Assembly: GCA_016235555.1 (NCBI GenBank)
Contig: JACRKC010000086.1
Coordinates: 1 to 64,000 of the forward strand
Source of the DNA: Verrucomicrobiota bacterium
Lineage (GTDB): Bacteria; Verrucomicrobiota; Verrucomicrobiia; Opitutales; Opitutaceae
Length of the DNA stretch: 64,000 bases
Reading direction: 5' to 3'
The translations under genes were made by a program, and so were the position numbers. The notes under the pieces are model-generated. The model saw nothing but the letters and a program-made list of their open reading frames with translations, was not told the DNA's origin and searched no databases. Positions 24,645 through 32,095 of the stretch are shown in pieces (position 1 is the stretch's first letter; every line of letters starts with the position of its first letter).

Positions 24645-26065
24645 CACGAAATTTTGCTCTTCAGCACGCGGTTCGCGATGTTGAGTTTGGCGACGTCGGC
24701 GGGGATTTTTTTCTCCTGCCAGAGGCCGTAGACGACGTTGTCCATGAGGCACATTCCTTCCTTGATGCCGGTCTCCATCGTGTTGCGCAGGCCGGCGGAT
24801 TTGCCTTCGCGGATCAGGTTTTGAATCGCGGTGTTGCTGACGAGAATCTCGCACGCGAGCACGACGCCGCCGTCGGTCGAGGGGAGGAGGCGTTGGCAGA
24901 CGACGCCGCGGAGGCTCTCGGCCACGCTCGCGCGGATCTGCGCCTGTTGCGCGGGCGAGAACACGTCGAGCAGACGGTTGAGGGTCGTCGAGGCGTCGGC
25001 AGTGTGCATCGTGCCGATGACAAGGTGGCCGGTCTCGGAGGCGCTGATGGCCATCTCGATGGTCTCGAGGTCGCGGAGTTCGCCGATGACGATGATGTCG
25101 GGGTCTTCACGGAGGGCGCCCTTGAGGGCGGTGAAGAATGACTTCGTGTGCGTGCCGGCTTCGCGTTGGGTGACGTTGCAGCCTTTGGCGGGTTGGACGA
25201 CCTCGATGGGGTCTTCGACGGTGATGATATGGTCGGTGCGCGTCTCGTTAAGGTAGGCGACCATCGAGGCGAGCGTGGTGGTCTTGCCGGAGCCGACGGG
25301 ACCGGTGACGAGAATGAGTCCGTTGTGATAGGACAGCATCTTCTTGATCGTCTCGAAGTGCTTGGTGAAACCGAGGTCGGCGAGCGGGCGGACTTCCTCG
25401 GGCACCATGCGATAGGCGCCGGCCGCGCCGTTCTTGTGGAACATCAGGTTGACGCGGTAGCGGTCGCTGCCGCTGAGGGCCAAGGCGTAGTCGAGGTCCT
25501 TTTTTTCGAGGTAGTTTTTTTTCTGCGCCTCGATGAGGAGAATGGTGTTGAGGCGGAGGGCGTCGTCGGCGGGAAGGATGTAGTCGGAGAGATAGGAGAG
25601 CGCGCGGTTTTTGCGGATGAAGGGGCGGGCGTTGGTGGAGAGGTGGAGGTCGGAGGCGCCGTAGCGGGCGGTGTCCTTGAGGAGCTGGCGGAGGCCGGCG
25701 GCGAGCGCGGCGTCGTCGAGGGCGGGGATGGTGTCGAAAGCGAATTTGGGGGCGCCACCGGGAGCGCGCGGCCCGGCGGGCGTGGATTTCGCGGCGGCGG
25801 TGGGCGCGGCGAAGGGAGCCTGCGTCTCGCTCTCGGCAAACGGATCACTGGCGGGCGGGCCTTTTTCGCCCTTGGCGAGGGCGAGTTCGGCGAGTTTTTC
25901 CAAGGTCTCGACGTCGGTGACGGAGCCGGCGTCGATGAGTTCCTGGGCCACGGACATCAGATCGGCATCGTCGCCGAGCGTGGCGCGGACGTTGACGATT
26001 TGCGGGCGGGTGAAGAGGCCTTGGTCGAGGCCGAGCCGGGCGAGCCAGAGGACGTCGTTGTTCAT
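24644..26065 (-). CDS. PilT/PilU-like ATPase with extra N-terminal domain, 473 aa
   Basis: This is a second type IV pilus retraction-type ATPase. About 110 residues precede the core: a helical segment (LARLGLDQGLFTRPQIVNVR) and an A/P-rich linker. The core has ASDLHLST, Walker A GPVGSGKTTTLAS, IITVEDPIEVVQP, Walker B EDPDIIVIGELRDLE and His box LVIGTMHTADASTTLNRLLD. All catalytic motifs are intact. The start is the ATG at MNNDVLWLARLG. It heads a three-gene unit with the 97-aa protein and pilT. Paired PilT paralogues often act together (PilT/PilU), so a PilU-like accessory motor is a fair guess. Confidence 0.9.
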   Translation of the reverse strand: MNNDVLWLARLGLDQGLFTRPQIVNVRATLGDDADLMSVAQELIDAGSVTDVETLEKLAELALAKGEKGPPASDPFAESETQAPFAAPTAAAKSTPAGPRAPGGAPKFAFDTIPALDDAALAAGLRQLLKDTARYGASDLHLSTNARPFIRKNRALSYLSDYILPADDALRLNTILLIEAQKKNYLEKKDLDYALALSGSDRYRVNLMFHKNGAAGAYRMVPEEVRPLADLGFTKHFETIKKMLSYHNGLILVTGPVGSGKTTTLASMVAYLNETRTDHIITVEDPIEVVQPAKGCNVTQREAGTHTKSFFTALKGALREDPDIIVIGELRDLETIEMAISASETGHLVIGTMHTADASTTLNRLLDVFSPAQQAQIRASVAESLRGVVCQRLLPSTDGGVVLACEILVSNTAIQNLIREGKSAGLRNTMETGIKEGMCLMDNVVYGLWQEKKIPADVAKLNIANRVLKSKIS

Positions 26066-26206
26066 GCGCAGCGGGTGGGGAGCGCGCGGAGCTTGGCGGC
26101 GGGGGTGGGGCAAGCCAAGCGTGAAGGCGGCGGAGGTTCCGCGAAATCTTCGGTGGCGGGTTGGGAACCGATTGCGCGTGGTGCGAATCCAAGCCACCAC
26201 TGCACC

Positions 26207-26602
26207 ATGAACTCAAACTCCCTCCGCCGGTCCGCGGCTGCGTCGCTCGTGATTGTTTCGCTGCTTTGTTCCTCCGGCTGCGTGGCCGTGGTGGCTGGGG
26301 CCGGCGCCGGCGCGGCGGTCGCCTATGTGCGCGGCGATCTCGATGCGATGCTCGATGCGGGGCTGGACAAGTCGTTGCGCGCGGCGAATCGCGCGATCGA
26401 ACAGCTCAAATTCGCCAAGATCAGCCAGAAGGAGGATGCGTTGATCGCGATTTTGGTCGCGCGCAACGCGGCGGACAAAAAGATCGAGATCCGGTTCGAG
26501 AAGCAGAGCGAGACGGTGACGAAGGTGAAGATTCGCGTCGGGACGTTTGGCGACGAGGTGCTGTCGGTGGCGATCCTCGACAAGGTGAAGGCGAACCTGT
26601 GA
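26207..26602 (+). CDS. DUF3568-like lipoprotein, 131 aa
   Basis: A lipoprotein signal is present, with hydrophobic SLVIVSLLCSSGC and C25 as the lipidation site. It is followed by a glycine/alanine segment (VVAGAGAGAAVAYVRGD), as in DUF3568 proteins. The mature part is charged, with the pattern RAANRAIEQLKFAKISQKED. Function is unknown. It is transcribed divergently from the PilT-like operon (141 bp gap). Confidence 0.8.
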   Translation: MNSNSLRRSAAASLVIVSLLCSSGCVAVVAGAGAGAAVAYVRGDLDAMLDAGLDKSLRAANRAIEQLKFAKISQKEDALIAILVARNAADKKIEIRFEKQSETVTKVKIRVGTFGDEVLSVAILDKVKANL

Positions 26603-26611
26603 GGCGGCCGG

Positions 26612-26686
26612 GCTGTAGCGGCGGTCTATGACCGCCGAGCGAGCGACGTTGGTCTTCCGTCGGCGGTCATAGACCGCCGCTACAGC
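26612..26686. repeat. Family A hairpin pair without long outer arms
   Basis: The segment opens GCTGTAGCGGCGGTCTATGA (from 26612) and closes with the reverse complement TCATAGACCGCCGCTACAGC (ending 26686), a nearly perfect inverted repeat. This copy lacks the TGTGAC arms. It provides the stop codon of the convergent VOC gene (TAG at 26682-26680 on the minus strand). Confidence 0.92.
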
Positions 26687-27462
26687 GGGGCGATGGTCAG
26701 CGGGATGCCGTCGGGATCGCGGAGCGATTGCGTGGCGGCCGGGCCGTGGCGCGCGAAGGTGGCTTCGGCGAGTCCGAGGGCGCCGGCGGGTTGCGGGGTG
26801 CGCGGGTGACCCCAGGTATTGAGGGCGACGTGATGGTGGTAGCCATCGGCGGCGAGGAAGCGGGCGCCGGGGTAGGTGCCCTGCATCAACGCCATCCCAA
26901 GCGTGTCGCGATAAAACGCGTCGCTGCGGGCGAGGTTCGTCACGCGCAGGTGCAGGTGACCCCAGCGGGCGCCGGCGAGCGGAGTCGCTGGAGCCGGAGT
27001 CGCGCTGGCGAGCAGCGAGTCGATGTCGAGGGCGGCGGTGACCATGGCGAGCTGGCCGGCGGTGTCGAAGGGCCACGCGTCGCGCGGTCGGTCGGCGTAG
27101 AATTCGAGGCCGTTGTTTTCCGGATCGCGCAGGTAGATGGCCTCGCTCACGCCGTGATCGGAGAAGCCGTCGAATTCGGTGCCGCGCTCCGCGGCGAAGC
27201 GCAGCCAGGCGCCGAGGGCGGCGCGCGAGGGCAGGAGGAGCGCGGCGTGGAAAAGGCCGGCGGCATCGCGGGGCGCGGGTGGTGCGGCGCGGTCTTCGGA
27301 GAGCGTGAGGATCGCGGGGGCATCCGCAGTGGCGGCCAGTTGCGCATCGGTGGCGGACTGGCGGGCGACGACGAAGCCGAGTTGCTCCGTGTAGAAGCGC
27401 ACGCTGCGCGTGAGGCCGGCGACGCGCAGGTGGATGGAGCGAAGTTCGAGGGACGGGTTCAT
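26680..27462 (-). CDS. VOC-family dioxygenase/glyoxalase-like protein (CatE-like), 260 aa
   Basis: Two vicinal-oxygen-chelate halves are visible. The first is SIHLRVAGLTRSVRFYTEQL, with LRDPENNGLEFYADRP. The second is WGHLHLRVTNLARSDAFYRD, with YHHHVALNTWG. This is the arrangement of catechol-2,3-dioxygenase-like CatE proteins. Probable metal ligands are the His in IHLRV/LHLRV and the Glu in LEFYAD. The substrate is unknown. It overlaps the AzoR-like gene upstream by 4 bp, so the two form an operon behind the Rrf2 regulator. Its TAG stop is part of the family A hairpin. Confidence 0.88.
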   Translation of the reverse strand: MNPSLELRSIHLRVAGLTRSVRFYTEQLGFVVARQSATDAQLAATADAPAILTLSEDRAAPPAPRDAAGLFHAALLLPSRAALGAWLRFAAERGTEFDGFSDHGVSEAIYLRDPENNGLEFYADRPRDAWPFDTAGQLAMVTAALDIDSLLASATPAPATPLAGARWGHLHLRVTNLARSDAFYRDTLGMALMQGTYPGARFLAADGYHHHVALNTWGHPRTPQPAGALGLAEATFARHGPAATQSLRDPDGIPLTIAPL

Positions 27463-28097
27463 GCGGCGCGGGCGAGCTGGGTGACGGTGGTTTGCGCCTC
27501 GGCGAGGGCAGCGGGACCGGCGGGATTGCCGGCGTTGAGCGAATGGGCGTAGACGAATTGCACGTCGGTGATGCCGATGAAGCCGAGCACGGCGCGGAGG
27601 TAGGGTTCGAGGAAATTGTAAGCGCCGCCGGGGGTGCCGGGGCGGAAATCACTGCCACTGGAGACGATGATGAGCGCGCGTTTGCCTTTCGCGAGTCCGT
27701 CGAAACCGGCTGCACCCATGGCGAAGGTGCGGCCCACGCGCACGATCTGGTCGATCCAGGCTTTGAGCGCGGCGGGGAAGGAGAGGTTGTGGATCGGCGT
27801 GGTGATGACGAGCTGGTCGGCGGCGAGCAGTTCGTCGACGTAGCGGTTGGAGACAGCGATGGCGTCGCGGGCGGCGGGCGATTGTTCGGCGGCGGGGGCA
27901 AAGGCGCCTTCGACCCAGGCCTCGGTGAGGAAAGGCGGGGGTTCGCGGCCGATGTCGTGCGTGATCACGCGGCCGGCGGGATGGGCGGCGCGCCATTCGG
28001 CGAGGAATTGTTCGCCGAGGCGGCGGCTTTGGGAACGCGCGCCGCGGGGGCTGGCGTCGAGGTGGAGGAGGGTGGCGGTGGTGGTGACGGTGCTCAT
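27459..28097 (-). CDS. azoR: FMN-dependent NADH:quinone oxidoreductase / azoreductase (AzoR-like), 212 aa
   Basis: This flavodoxin-fold enzyme reduces quinones and azo compounds with NAD(P)H. Visible motifs are LHLDASPRGARSQSRRLGEQF for FMN phosphate binding, TTPIHNLSFPAALKAWIDQI, and SSGSDFRPGTPGGAYNFLEP near the flavin. These are typical of AzoR. The start is the ATG at MSTVTTTATLLHLD. A palindrome like that upstream of the Rrf2 gene lies 18 bp before the start, so control by that repressor is likely. It overlaps the VOC gene. Confidence 0.92.
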   Translation of the reverse strand: MSTVTTTATLLHLDASPRGARSQSRRLGEQFLAEWRAAHPAGRVITHDIGREPPPFLTEAWVEGAFAPAAEQSPAARDAIAVSNRYVDELLAADQLVITTPIHNLSFPAALKAWIDQIVRVGRTFAMGAAGFDGLAKGKRALIIVSSGSDFRPGTPGGAYNFLEPYLRAVLGFIGITDVQFVYAHSLNAGNPAGPAALAEAQTTVTQLARAA

Positions 28098-28115
28098 GAC
28101 ACGATTGGATATAAT

Positions 28116-28132
28116 GGAACTACAATGGTTAC
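28116..28132. promoter_or_regulatory. Candidate Rrf2 operator upstream of azoR-like gene
   Basis: The bottom strand reads GTAACCATTGTAGTTCC. It matches the palindrome before the Rrf2 gene (GTAACCACAAATGTTAC) at the outer positions, with the pattern GTAACCA-N5-GTT-N-C. It lies just upstream of the azoR-like start codon, in the only AT-rich part of the region. Confidence 0.6.
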
Positions 28133-28150
28133 AGTTTAGGCGAAAAAAAC

Positions 28151-28585
28151 TCAGTGTTTCCCGGTGCAGACAGGACGGAGCTGCTGATGGATGTCGGCGA
28201 GGGTGACGCGGGCGAGTTCGGCCTCCATGCTGGCCTGGGCCTTGACGTAGATGCCGTGGAGGATCGTGCCGATCTTGGCGCCGACGGGGCATTTGTGGTT
28301 GGGCACGAAGTGGTCGAGGCCGCGGTGGGGCCGCTCCTCGACCGCACGGTAGATGTCGCGAAGCGAGATGTTCTCGGGAGTGCTGGCGAGCGAGAAGCCG
28401 CCCGTGACGCCCTTGGTGGCGGTGACGAGGTGGGCCTTGACGAGGGCGGAGAGGAGGCGGCGGATCACGACCGGGTTGGTGTCGACGCTCGACGCGATCT
28501 CCGCGGACGGCACCGCGGCGCCCTGGCGGTAGGCCAGATAGGCGAGCATGTGCACGCTGGCGGCGAAGCGGGTGTTTCCGGTCAT
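28151..28585 (-). CDS. Rrf2-family transcriptional regulator, 144 aa
   Basis: An N-terminal winged helix is present: RFAASVHMLAYLAYRQG, SAEIASSVDTNPVVIRRLLS, then GVTGGFSLASTPENISLRDI with the family wing. It resembles the YwnA/Rrf2 group. The central HKCPVGAKI carries a single cysteine, with another near the C-terminus (PVC), not the three-cysteine Fe-S cluster of IscR, so thiol or electrophile sensing is possible. It precedes azoR and the VOC gene on the same strand, and a 17-bp palindrome lies between its start and the upstream repeat. Confidence 0.92.
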   Translation of the reverse strand: MTGNTRFAASVHMLAYLAYRQGAAVPSAEIASSVDTNPVVIRRLLSALVKAHLVTATKGVTGGFSLASTPENISLRDIYRAVEERPHRGLDHFVPNHKCPVGAKIGTILHGIYVKAQASMEAELARVTLADIHQQLRPVCTGKH

Positions 28586-28593
28586 GGCTTAAT

Positions 28594-28610
28594 GTAACCA
28601 CAAATGTTAC
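28594..28610. promoter_or_regulatory. Candidate Rrf2 autoregulatory operator
   Basis: GTAACCACAAATGTTAC is an inverted repeat (GTAAC-N7-GTTAC) 9 bp upstream of the Rrf2 start codon. A related half-palindrome occurs before azoR at 28116-28132. The site is in an AT-rich island, as expected for a promoter/operator. Confidence 0.65.
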
Positions 28611-28662
28611 TATTTGGCCGGAAGTCAAGCGGGAGTTTTTTTCGCCGTGGCGCCGGCCGGAG

Positions 28663-28800
28663 GTGTGACAGGAAGTGCGTCAGCCAGCTGTCGCGGCGGT
28701 CTGTGACCGCCGGCGAACCTCCAGCATCCCTCCGTCGGCGGTCACAGACCGCCGCTACAACCAAGGCCTCCATTTGCTGACCTCCCTTCCTGTTACACCC
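28663..28800. repeat. Composite palindromic repeat, family A complete copy with type 2 arms
   Basis: The outer arms are GTGTGACAGGAAGTGCGTCA and CTGACCTCCCTTCCTG with TTACACCC (ending 28800). The core hairpins are TCGCGGCGGTCTGTGACCGC and its inverted partner GCGGTCACAGACCGCCGCTA. The core is shared with 9934-10067 and 59736-59869, but the outer arms differ. It lies in the gap between the Rrf2 and helicase genes. Confidence 0.9.
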
Positions 28801-28874
28801 GCCAGCCGGGGGGCGGAAAACCTGTGGTTGCAATGCCCGGGGTTTCGTCGAGGCTGGCGCGCTTACATTACGTC

Positions 28875-30539
28875 ATGCTGAAGAAAATATTTGCGAAGCT
28901 GCGCGCCACGCTCGCGCCTTCGCGCGAAAAGAAGGCCGCTCACGAAGAGAGCGGCAAAGGTGCTTCCCACTCGAAGTCTCACTCCGGCGGAGCGCATCCG
29001 CACCGCGGCGAGGGCCGTCGCGAACGCAGCCACGGGGGGCACGGCGAGCGCTCCCAGGGACACGGCAAAGCCCACGAACCCCGCGAGTCGCGCGACTCCC
29101 GCGGGCACGCGCACGGAACCGGCGGCGGGCATGATTCCCGCGGACGCCACGACGATCGCGGCGGACGCGGTGGTGGCGGCGGGCGCGGCCTGCACTCGCG
29201 TTCCGGCGGCGGGGGCCGCGGTGGTCCTCACGGCGAGAAGCGCGAGCGGCCGATGATCGACAAGACATTCGATCACCCGCGCACGACGGACGTGAAACCG
29301 GCGCAGCCGGTCGACGTGCCGAAGATGGACACGGAGTTTTCCAAGCTCGGGCTCAGCGACGCGCTCGCGTTTGCCGTGCAGGAGATGGGCTACGTGACGC
29401 CGACGCCGATCCAGGCGCAGGCGATCCCGGTGGTGTTGCGCGGCGGCGATGTGATCGGGTCGGCGCAGACGGGCACGGGCAAGACGGCGGCCTTCGCGCT
29501 GCCGATCATCCAGCGGCTCGGCGGGCACGGCGCGTTGCGGTGTCTGATTCTCGAGCCGACGCGCGAGCTGGCGTTGCAGGTCGAGGAGGCGTTTCAAAAA
29601 TACGCCAAGTTCACCGATCTCCGGGTGACGATCGTTTACGGCGGCGTGGGCTACGGGAAGCAGGAAGACGATCTGCGCCGCGGCATGGACATCCTCGCGG
29701 CGACGCCGGGCCGTCTGCTCGACCACCTGGAGCGCGGCAACTGCGCGCTCGATCGGATCGACATCCTCGTGCTCGACGAGGTGGACCGCATGCTCGACAT
29801 GGGCTTCCTGCCTGACGTGAAGCGCATCGTGCAAAAATGTCCGAAGAACCGGCAGACGCTGTTCTTCACCGCCACGCTGCCGCCGGAAATCGAACAGCTG
29901 GCGAGCTGGGCGCTGCACGATCCGGTGAAGGTCGAGATCGGCCGCGTGCGTTCGCCGGCGGAGACGGTTTCGCACGGCTTCTACCCGGTCGTGGCGTCGC
30001 AGAAATTCGAGCTGCTGCAACTGCTGCTCGAGCGCACCGAGTTCAAGAGCGTGATCATTTTCTGCCGCACGCGCATGGGCGCGGATCGCATCGCGCACCG
30101 GCTCAAGGCGACCGGCCACACCGTGGGTGTGATGCACTCCGATCGCAGCCAGCGCGAGCGCATCGAGGCGCTCGACGGCTTCAAGACCGGCAAATTCGAA
30201 GTGCTCGTCGCGACCGACATCGCGGCGCGCGGCCTCGATATCGCGGGCGTCTCGCACGTGGTGAACTACGACGTGCCGGAAAATCCCGAGGACTACGTGC
30301 ACCGCATCGGCCGCACGGGCCGCGCGCAGAACACCGGTGACGCGTTCACGCTCGTGACCGAGGAGGACGTGCGCGACGCGCGCAGCATCGAGCGCTACAT
30401 GGGCAAGAGCGTGGAGCGGAAAAAAGTCGAAGGATTCGAATACATTTACTCCGCGCTCTTCGACGAGAAGGCGCTGGCCGAGACCGCGGCCGCGGCCGTG
30501 AAGCCGGTGAGCCGGCTGCACCGCGGGATGCGGCGGTGA
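28875..30539 (+). CDS. DEAD-box RNA helicase (DEVD variant) with long Gly/Arg/His-rich N-terminus, 554 aa
   Basis: The helicase core (about 155-530) holds all motifs: Q-motif GYVTPTPIQAQAIP, I AQTGTGKT, Ia PTRELALQ, Ib TPGR, II DEVD in place of DEAD, III FTATL (the usual SAT position), then ATDIAARGLDI and HRIGRTGRA. The first 130 residues are disordered and rich in G, R, H and S (HDSRGRHDDRGGRGGGGG), an RNA-binding type of tail normally found at the C-terminus of RhlE-like helicases. The start is the ATG at MLKKIFAKLRATL. It is a single-gene unit. Confidence 0.92.
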   Translation: MLKKIFAKLRATLAPSREKKAAHEESGKGASHSKSHSGGAHPHRGEGRRERSHGGHGERSQGHGKAHEPRESRDSRGHAHGTGGGHDSRGRHDDRGGRGGGGGRGLHSRSGGGGRGGPHGEKRERPMIDKTFDHPRTTDVKPAQPVDVPKMDTEFSKLGLSDALAFAVQEMGYVTPTPIQAQAIPVVLRGGDVIGSAQTGTGKTAAFALPIIQRLGGHGALRCLILEPTRELALQVEEAFQKYAKFTDLRVTIVYGGVGYGKQEDDLRRGMDILAATPGRLLDHLERGNCALDRIDILVLDEVDRMLDMGFLPDVKRIVQKCPKNRQTLFFTATLPPEIEQLASWALHDPVKVEIGRVRSPAETVSHGFYPVVASQKFELLQLLLERTEFKSVIIFCRTRMGADRIAHRLKATGHTVGVMHSDRSQRERIEALDGFKTGKFEVLVATDIAARGLDIAGVSHVVNYDVPENPEDYVHRIGRTGRAQNTGDAFTLVTEEDVRDARSIERYMGKSVERKKVEGFEYIYSALFDEKALAETAAAAVKPVSRLHRGMRR

Positions 30540-30540
30540 A

Positions 30541-30650
30541 GGTGGAACGCGTTGACCCCAACGCGCGGGTTTGAAGGTGGGAGCGGGTTTACCCCGCGAC
30601 TCGTCGGGGCATAAAGCCCCTCCCACAAAAGCGCGTTGAGAGCGACGCGC
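30541..30650. repeat. Nested repeat: family B arms enclosing a family C hairpin
   Basis: The outer arm GGTGGAACGCGTTGACCCCA starts at 30541, and a degenerate partner GCGCGTTGAGAGCGACGCG ends at about 30650. Inside, GTGGGAGCGGGTTTACCCCG and CGGGGCATAAAGCCCCTCCC form a second inverted repeat. The inner element recurs next to a family B arm at 61863-61930. It occupies the gap between the convergent helicase and aquaporin genes. Confidence 0.85.
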
Positions 30651-30656
30651 GCCGCC

Positions 30657-31274
30657 TCACTCCGTCCCGTTCACGAATTTATAGGCCAGCGCCGCGACGA
30701 ATGCGCCGGCGAGGTCGGACCCGACGTAGACCGCGAGCTGCTTGGCGGACTCGAGGCCCATCGTGAAGACGCCGAGGCCGACCGCGGGATTGAACGCCCC
30801 GCCGGACACGCCGCCGACGGCGAAGGCGCCCGTCATCACCGTCATGCCGATGGCGAGGCCGTAGAAGGAGTTGCCCGCGGTGCCCTTCGCGGTGGCGACG
30901 TTGAGCACGACCCAGGCGAGGGCGAACGTGAAGAGAAACTCGACGATGACCGACGGCACCGTGCCGTGCAGCGCGGGGGTGGCGGCGCGGGTGCCGAGGA
31001 GGAAATTCACGATGAGCGCGGCGACGACGCCAGCGGCGAGTTGCGCGGCCCAGTAAGGCACGACGTCGGCCTTGTCGCACTTGCCGCGGAGGAAGACGGC
31101 GAGCGTGACGGCGGGGTTGAAGTGTGCACCCGAGACGTGGCCGCCGGCGAAAATCATGACCATGAGCGCCGCGCCGATCGCGAGCGGGGCGGGCGCGGCG
31201 CCGGTGCGCACGGCCATGCCGACGGTGAAGACGAGGAAGAACGTGCCGATGAACTCGACGAGGTATTTTTTCAT
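30657..31274 (-). CDS. Aquaporin (MIP family), 205 aa
   Basis: This is a six-helix channel with two half-helices carrying NPA boxes, SGAHFNPAVTLA and SGGAFNPAVGLG. The start MKKYLVEFIGTFFLVFTVGM is typical of bacterial MIP channels. Length is slightly short but complete. The aromatic/arginine filter cannot be assigned confidently without alignment, so water versus glycerol selectivity is left open. It is a single-gene unit with a 223-bp upstream gap that contains a lone family D arm. Confidence 0.93.
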   Translation of the reverse strand: MKKYLVEFIGTFFLVFTVGMAVRTGAAPAPLAIGAALMVMIFAGGHVSGAHFNPAVTLAVFLRGKCDKADVVPYWAAQLAAGVVAALIVNFLLGTRAATPALHGTVPSVIVEFLFTFALAWVVLNVATAKGTAGNSFYGLAIGMTVMTGAFAVGGVSGGAFNPAVGLGVFTMGLESAKQLAVYVGSDLAGAFVAALAYKFVNGTE

Positions 31275-31390
31275 GGGAAGCGGAGGTTGGAGGACGGAGA
31301 CGAACCGCGGCGAGCGCAACGCCGGCGCCCGCGAAAGACAACGCGAATTCGGTCCGGGCACCGATCCGGCGGAACGGCGTATCGCGGCGT

Positions 31391-31411
31391 CAGAAAACGG
31401 AGATGCGCGCC
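31391..31411. repeat. Solitary family D arm
   Basis: CAGAAAACGGAGATGCGCGC resembles the right arm of the family D elements (CAGAAAACTGAGATGCGCCC). No left arm is seen nearby. The rest of the aquaporin/HAD gap (31275-31497) shows no gene. Confidence 0.55.
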
Positions 31412-31497
31412 CGGCGGAGACGTGACGGAGCCGCGCCGGCGGCGGGCAAGATTCGCGTTGCGTTGCACGCCCGCTGCTGTGGCGTGGTCGATTTCGC

Positions 31498-32094
31498 ATG
31501 AAACTCGACATCCCGCCGGGCGATTTCGCCGGCTACATTTTCGACCTCGATGGCACGCTCGTCGACACGATGCCGCTGCATTACCGGGCGTGGGACCAGG
31601 CGATGCAGGCGGCAGGGTTGCAGTGCCAGCTCGACGAGGAGTTGTTCTATTCGCTGGGCGGCGTGCCCACGCTGAAGGTCGCGGAACTCATCGGCCGGCA
31701 CTACGGCCTGAAGGTCGATCCGCACGCGATTTTCGATCACAAGGAGACTCTGTTCAAAGCGCTGCAAAAGGACGCGAAGCTGATCGAGCCGGTGGTCGCG
31801 ATCGCACGGCGCGTGGCGGCGACGCATCCGGTGAGCATCGCGTCGGGCGGGCCGCGGGAGATCGTGCGGCGGTCGCTCGAGTTGTCGGGGCTGGCGCCGT
31901 TGTTCAAGGTGGTGGTGAGTGCCGACGACGTGACCCACGGGAAACCGGCGCCGGACATGTTTCTGCTCGCGGCCAGGCAGATGGGCGTGGAGCCGACGCG
32001 ATGCCTGGTGTTTGAGGACGCGGAGCCGGGCATGCGCGCGGCGGTCGCGGCGGGGATGCGCTATGTGAAGGTGCCGAGCCGGACGAAGAAGTAG
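31498..32094 (+). CDS. HAD-superfamily phosphatase, beta-phosphoglucomutase/YqaB-like, 198 aa
   Basis: HAD subfamily IA motifs are present: motif I FDLDGTLVDTMPLHYRAW with the nucleophile Asp, a cap domain, motif II SIASGGPRE, Lys in THGKPAPDMFLLAA, and motif IV FEDAEPGMRAAVAAG. The motif I context (DTMPLHYRAW) is that of YqaB/beta-PGM-like sugar phosphatases. The exact sugar phosphate cannot be told. It is convergent with the next gene (1 bp gap). Confidence 0.9.
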   Translation: MKLDIPPGDFAGYIFDLDGTLVDTMPLHYRAWDQAMQAAGLQCQLDEELFYSLGGVPTLKVAELIGRHYGLKVDPHAIFDHKETLFKALQKDAKLIEPVVAIARRVAATHPVSIASGGPREIVRRSLELSGLAPLFKVVVSADDVTHGKPAPDMFLLAARQMGVEPTRCLVFEDAEPGMRAAVAAGMRYVKVPSRTKK

Positions 32095-32095
32095 T

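Noticed and set aside
24644-26065. PilB-type assembly ATPase
   Set aside because: The motifs and length fit the PilT/PilU branch, and the N-terminal extension is not the PilB N1/N2 domain as far as I can see.
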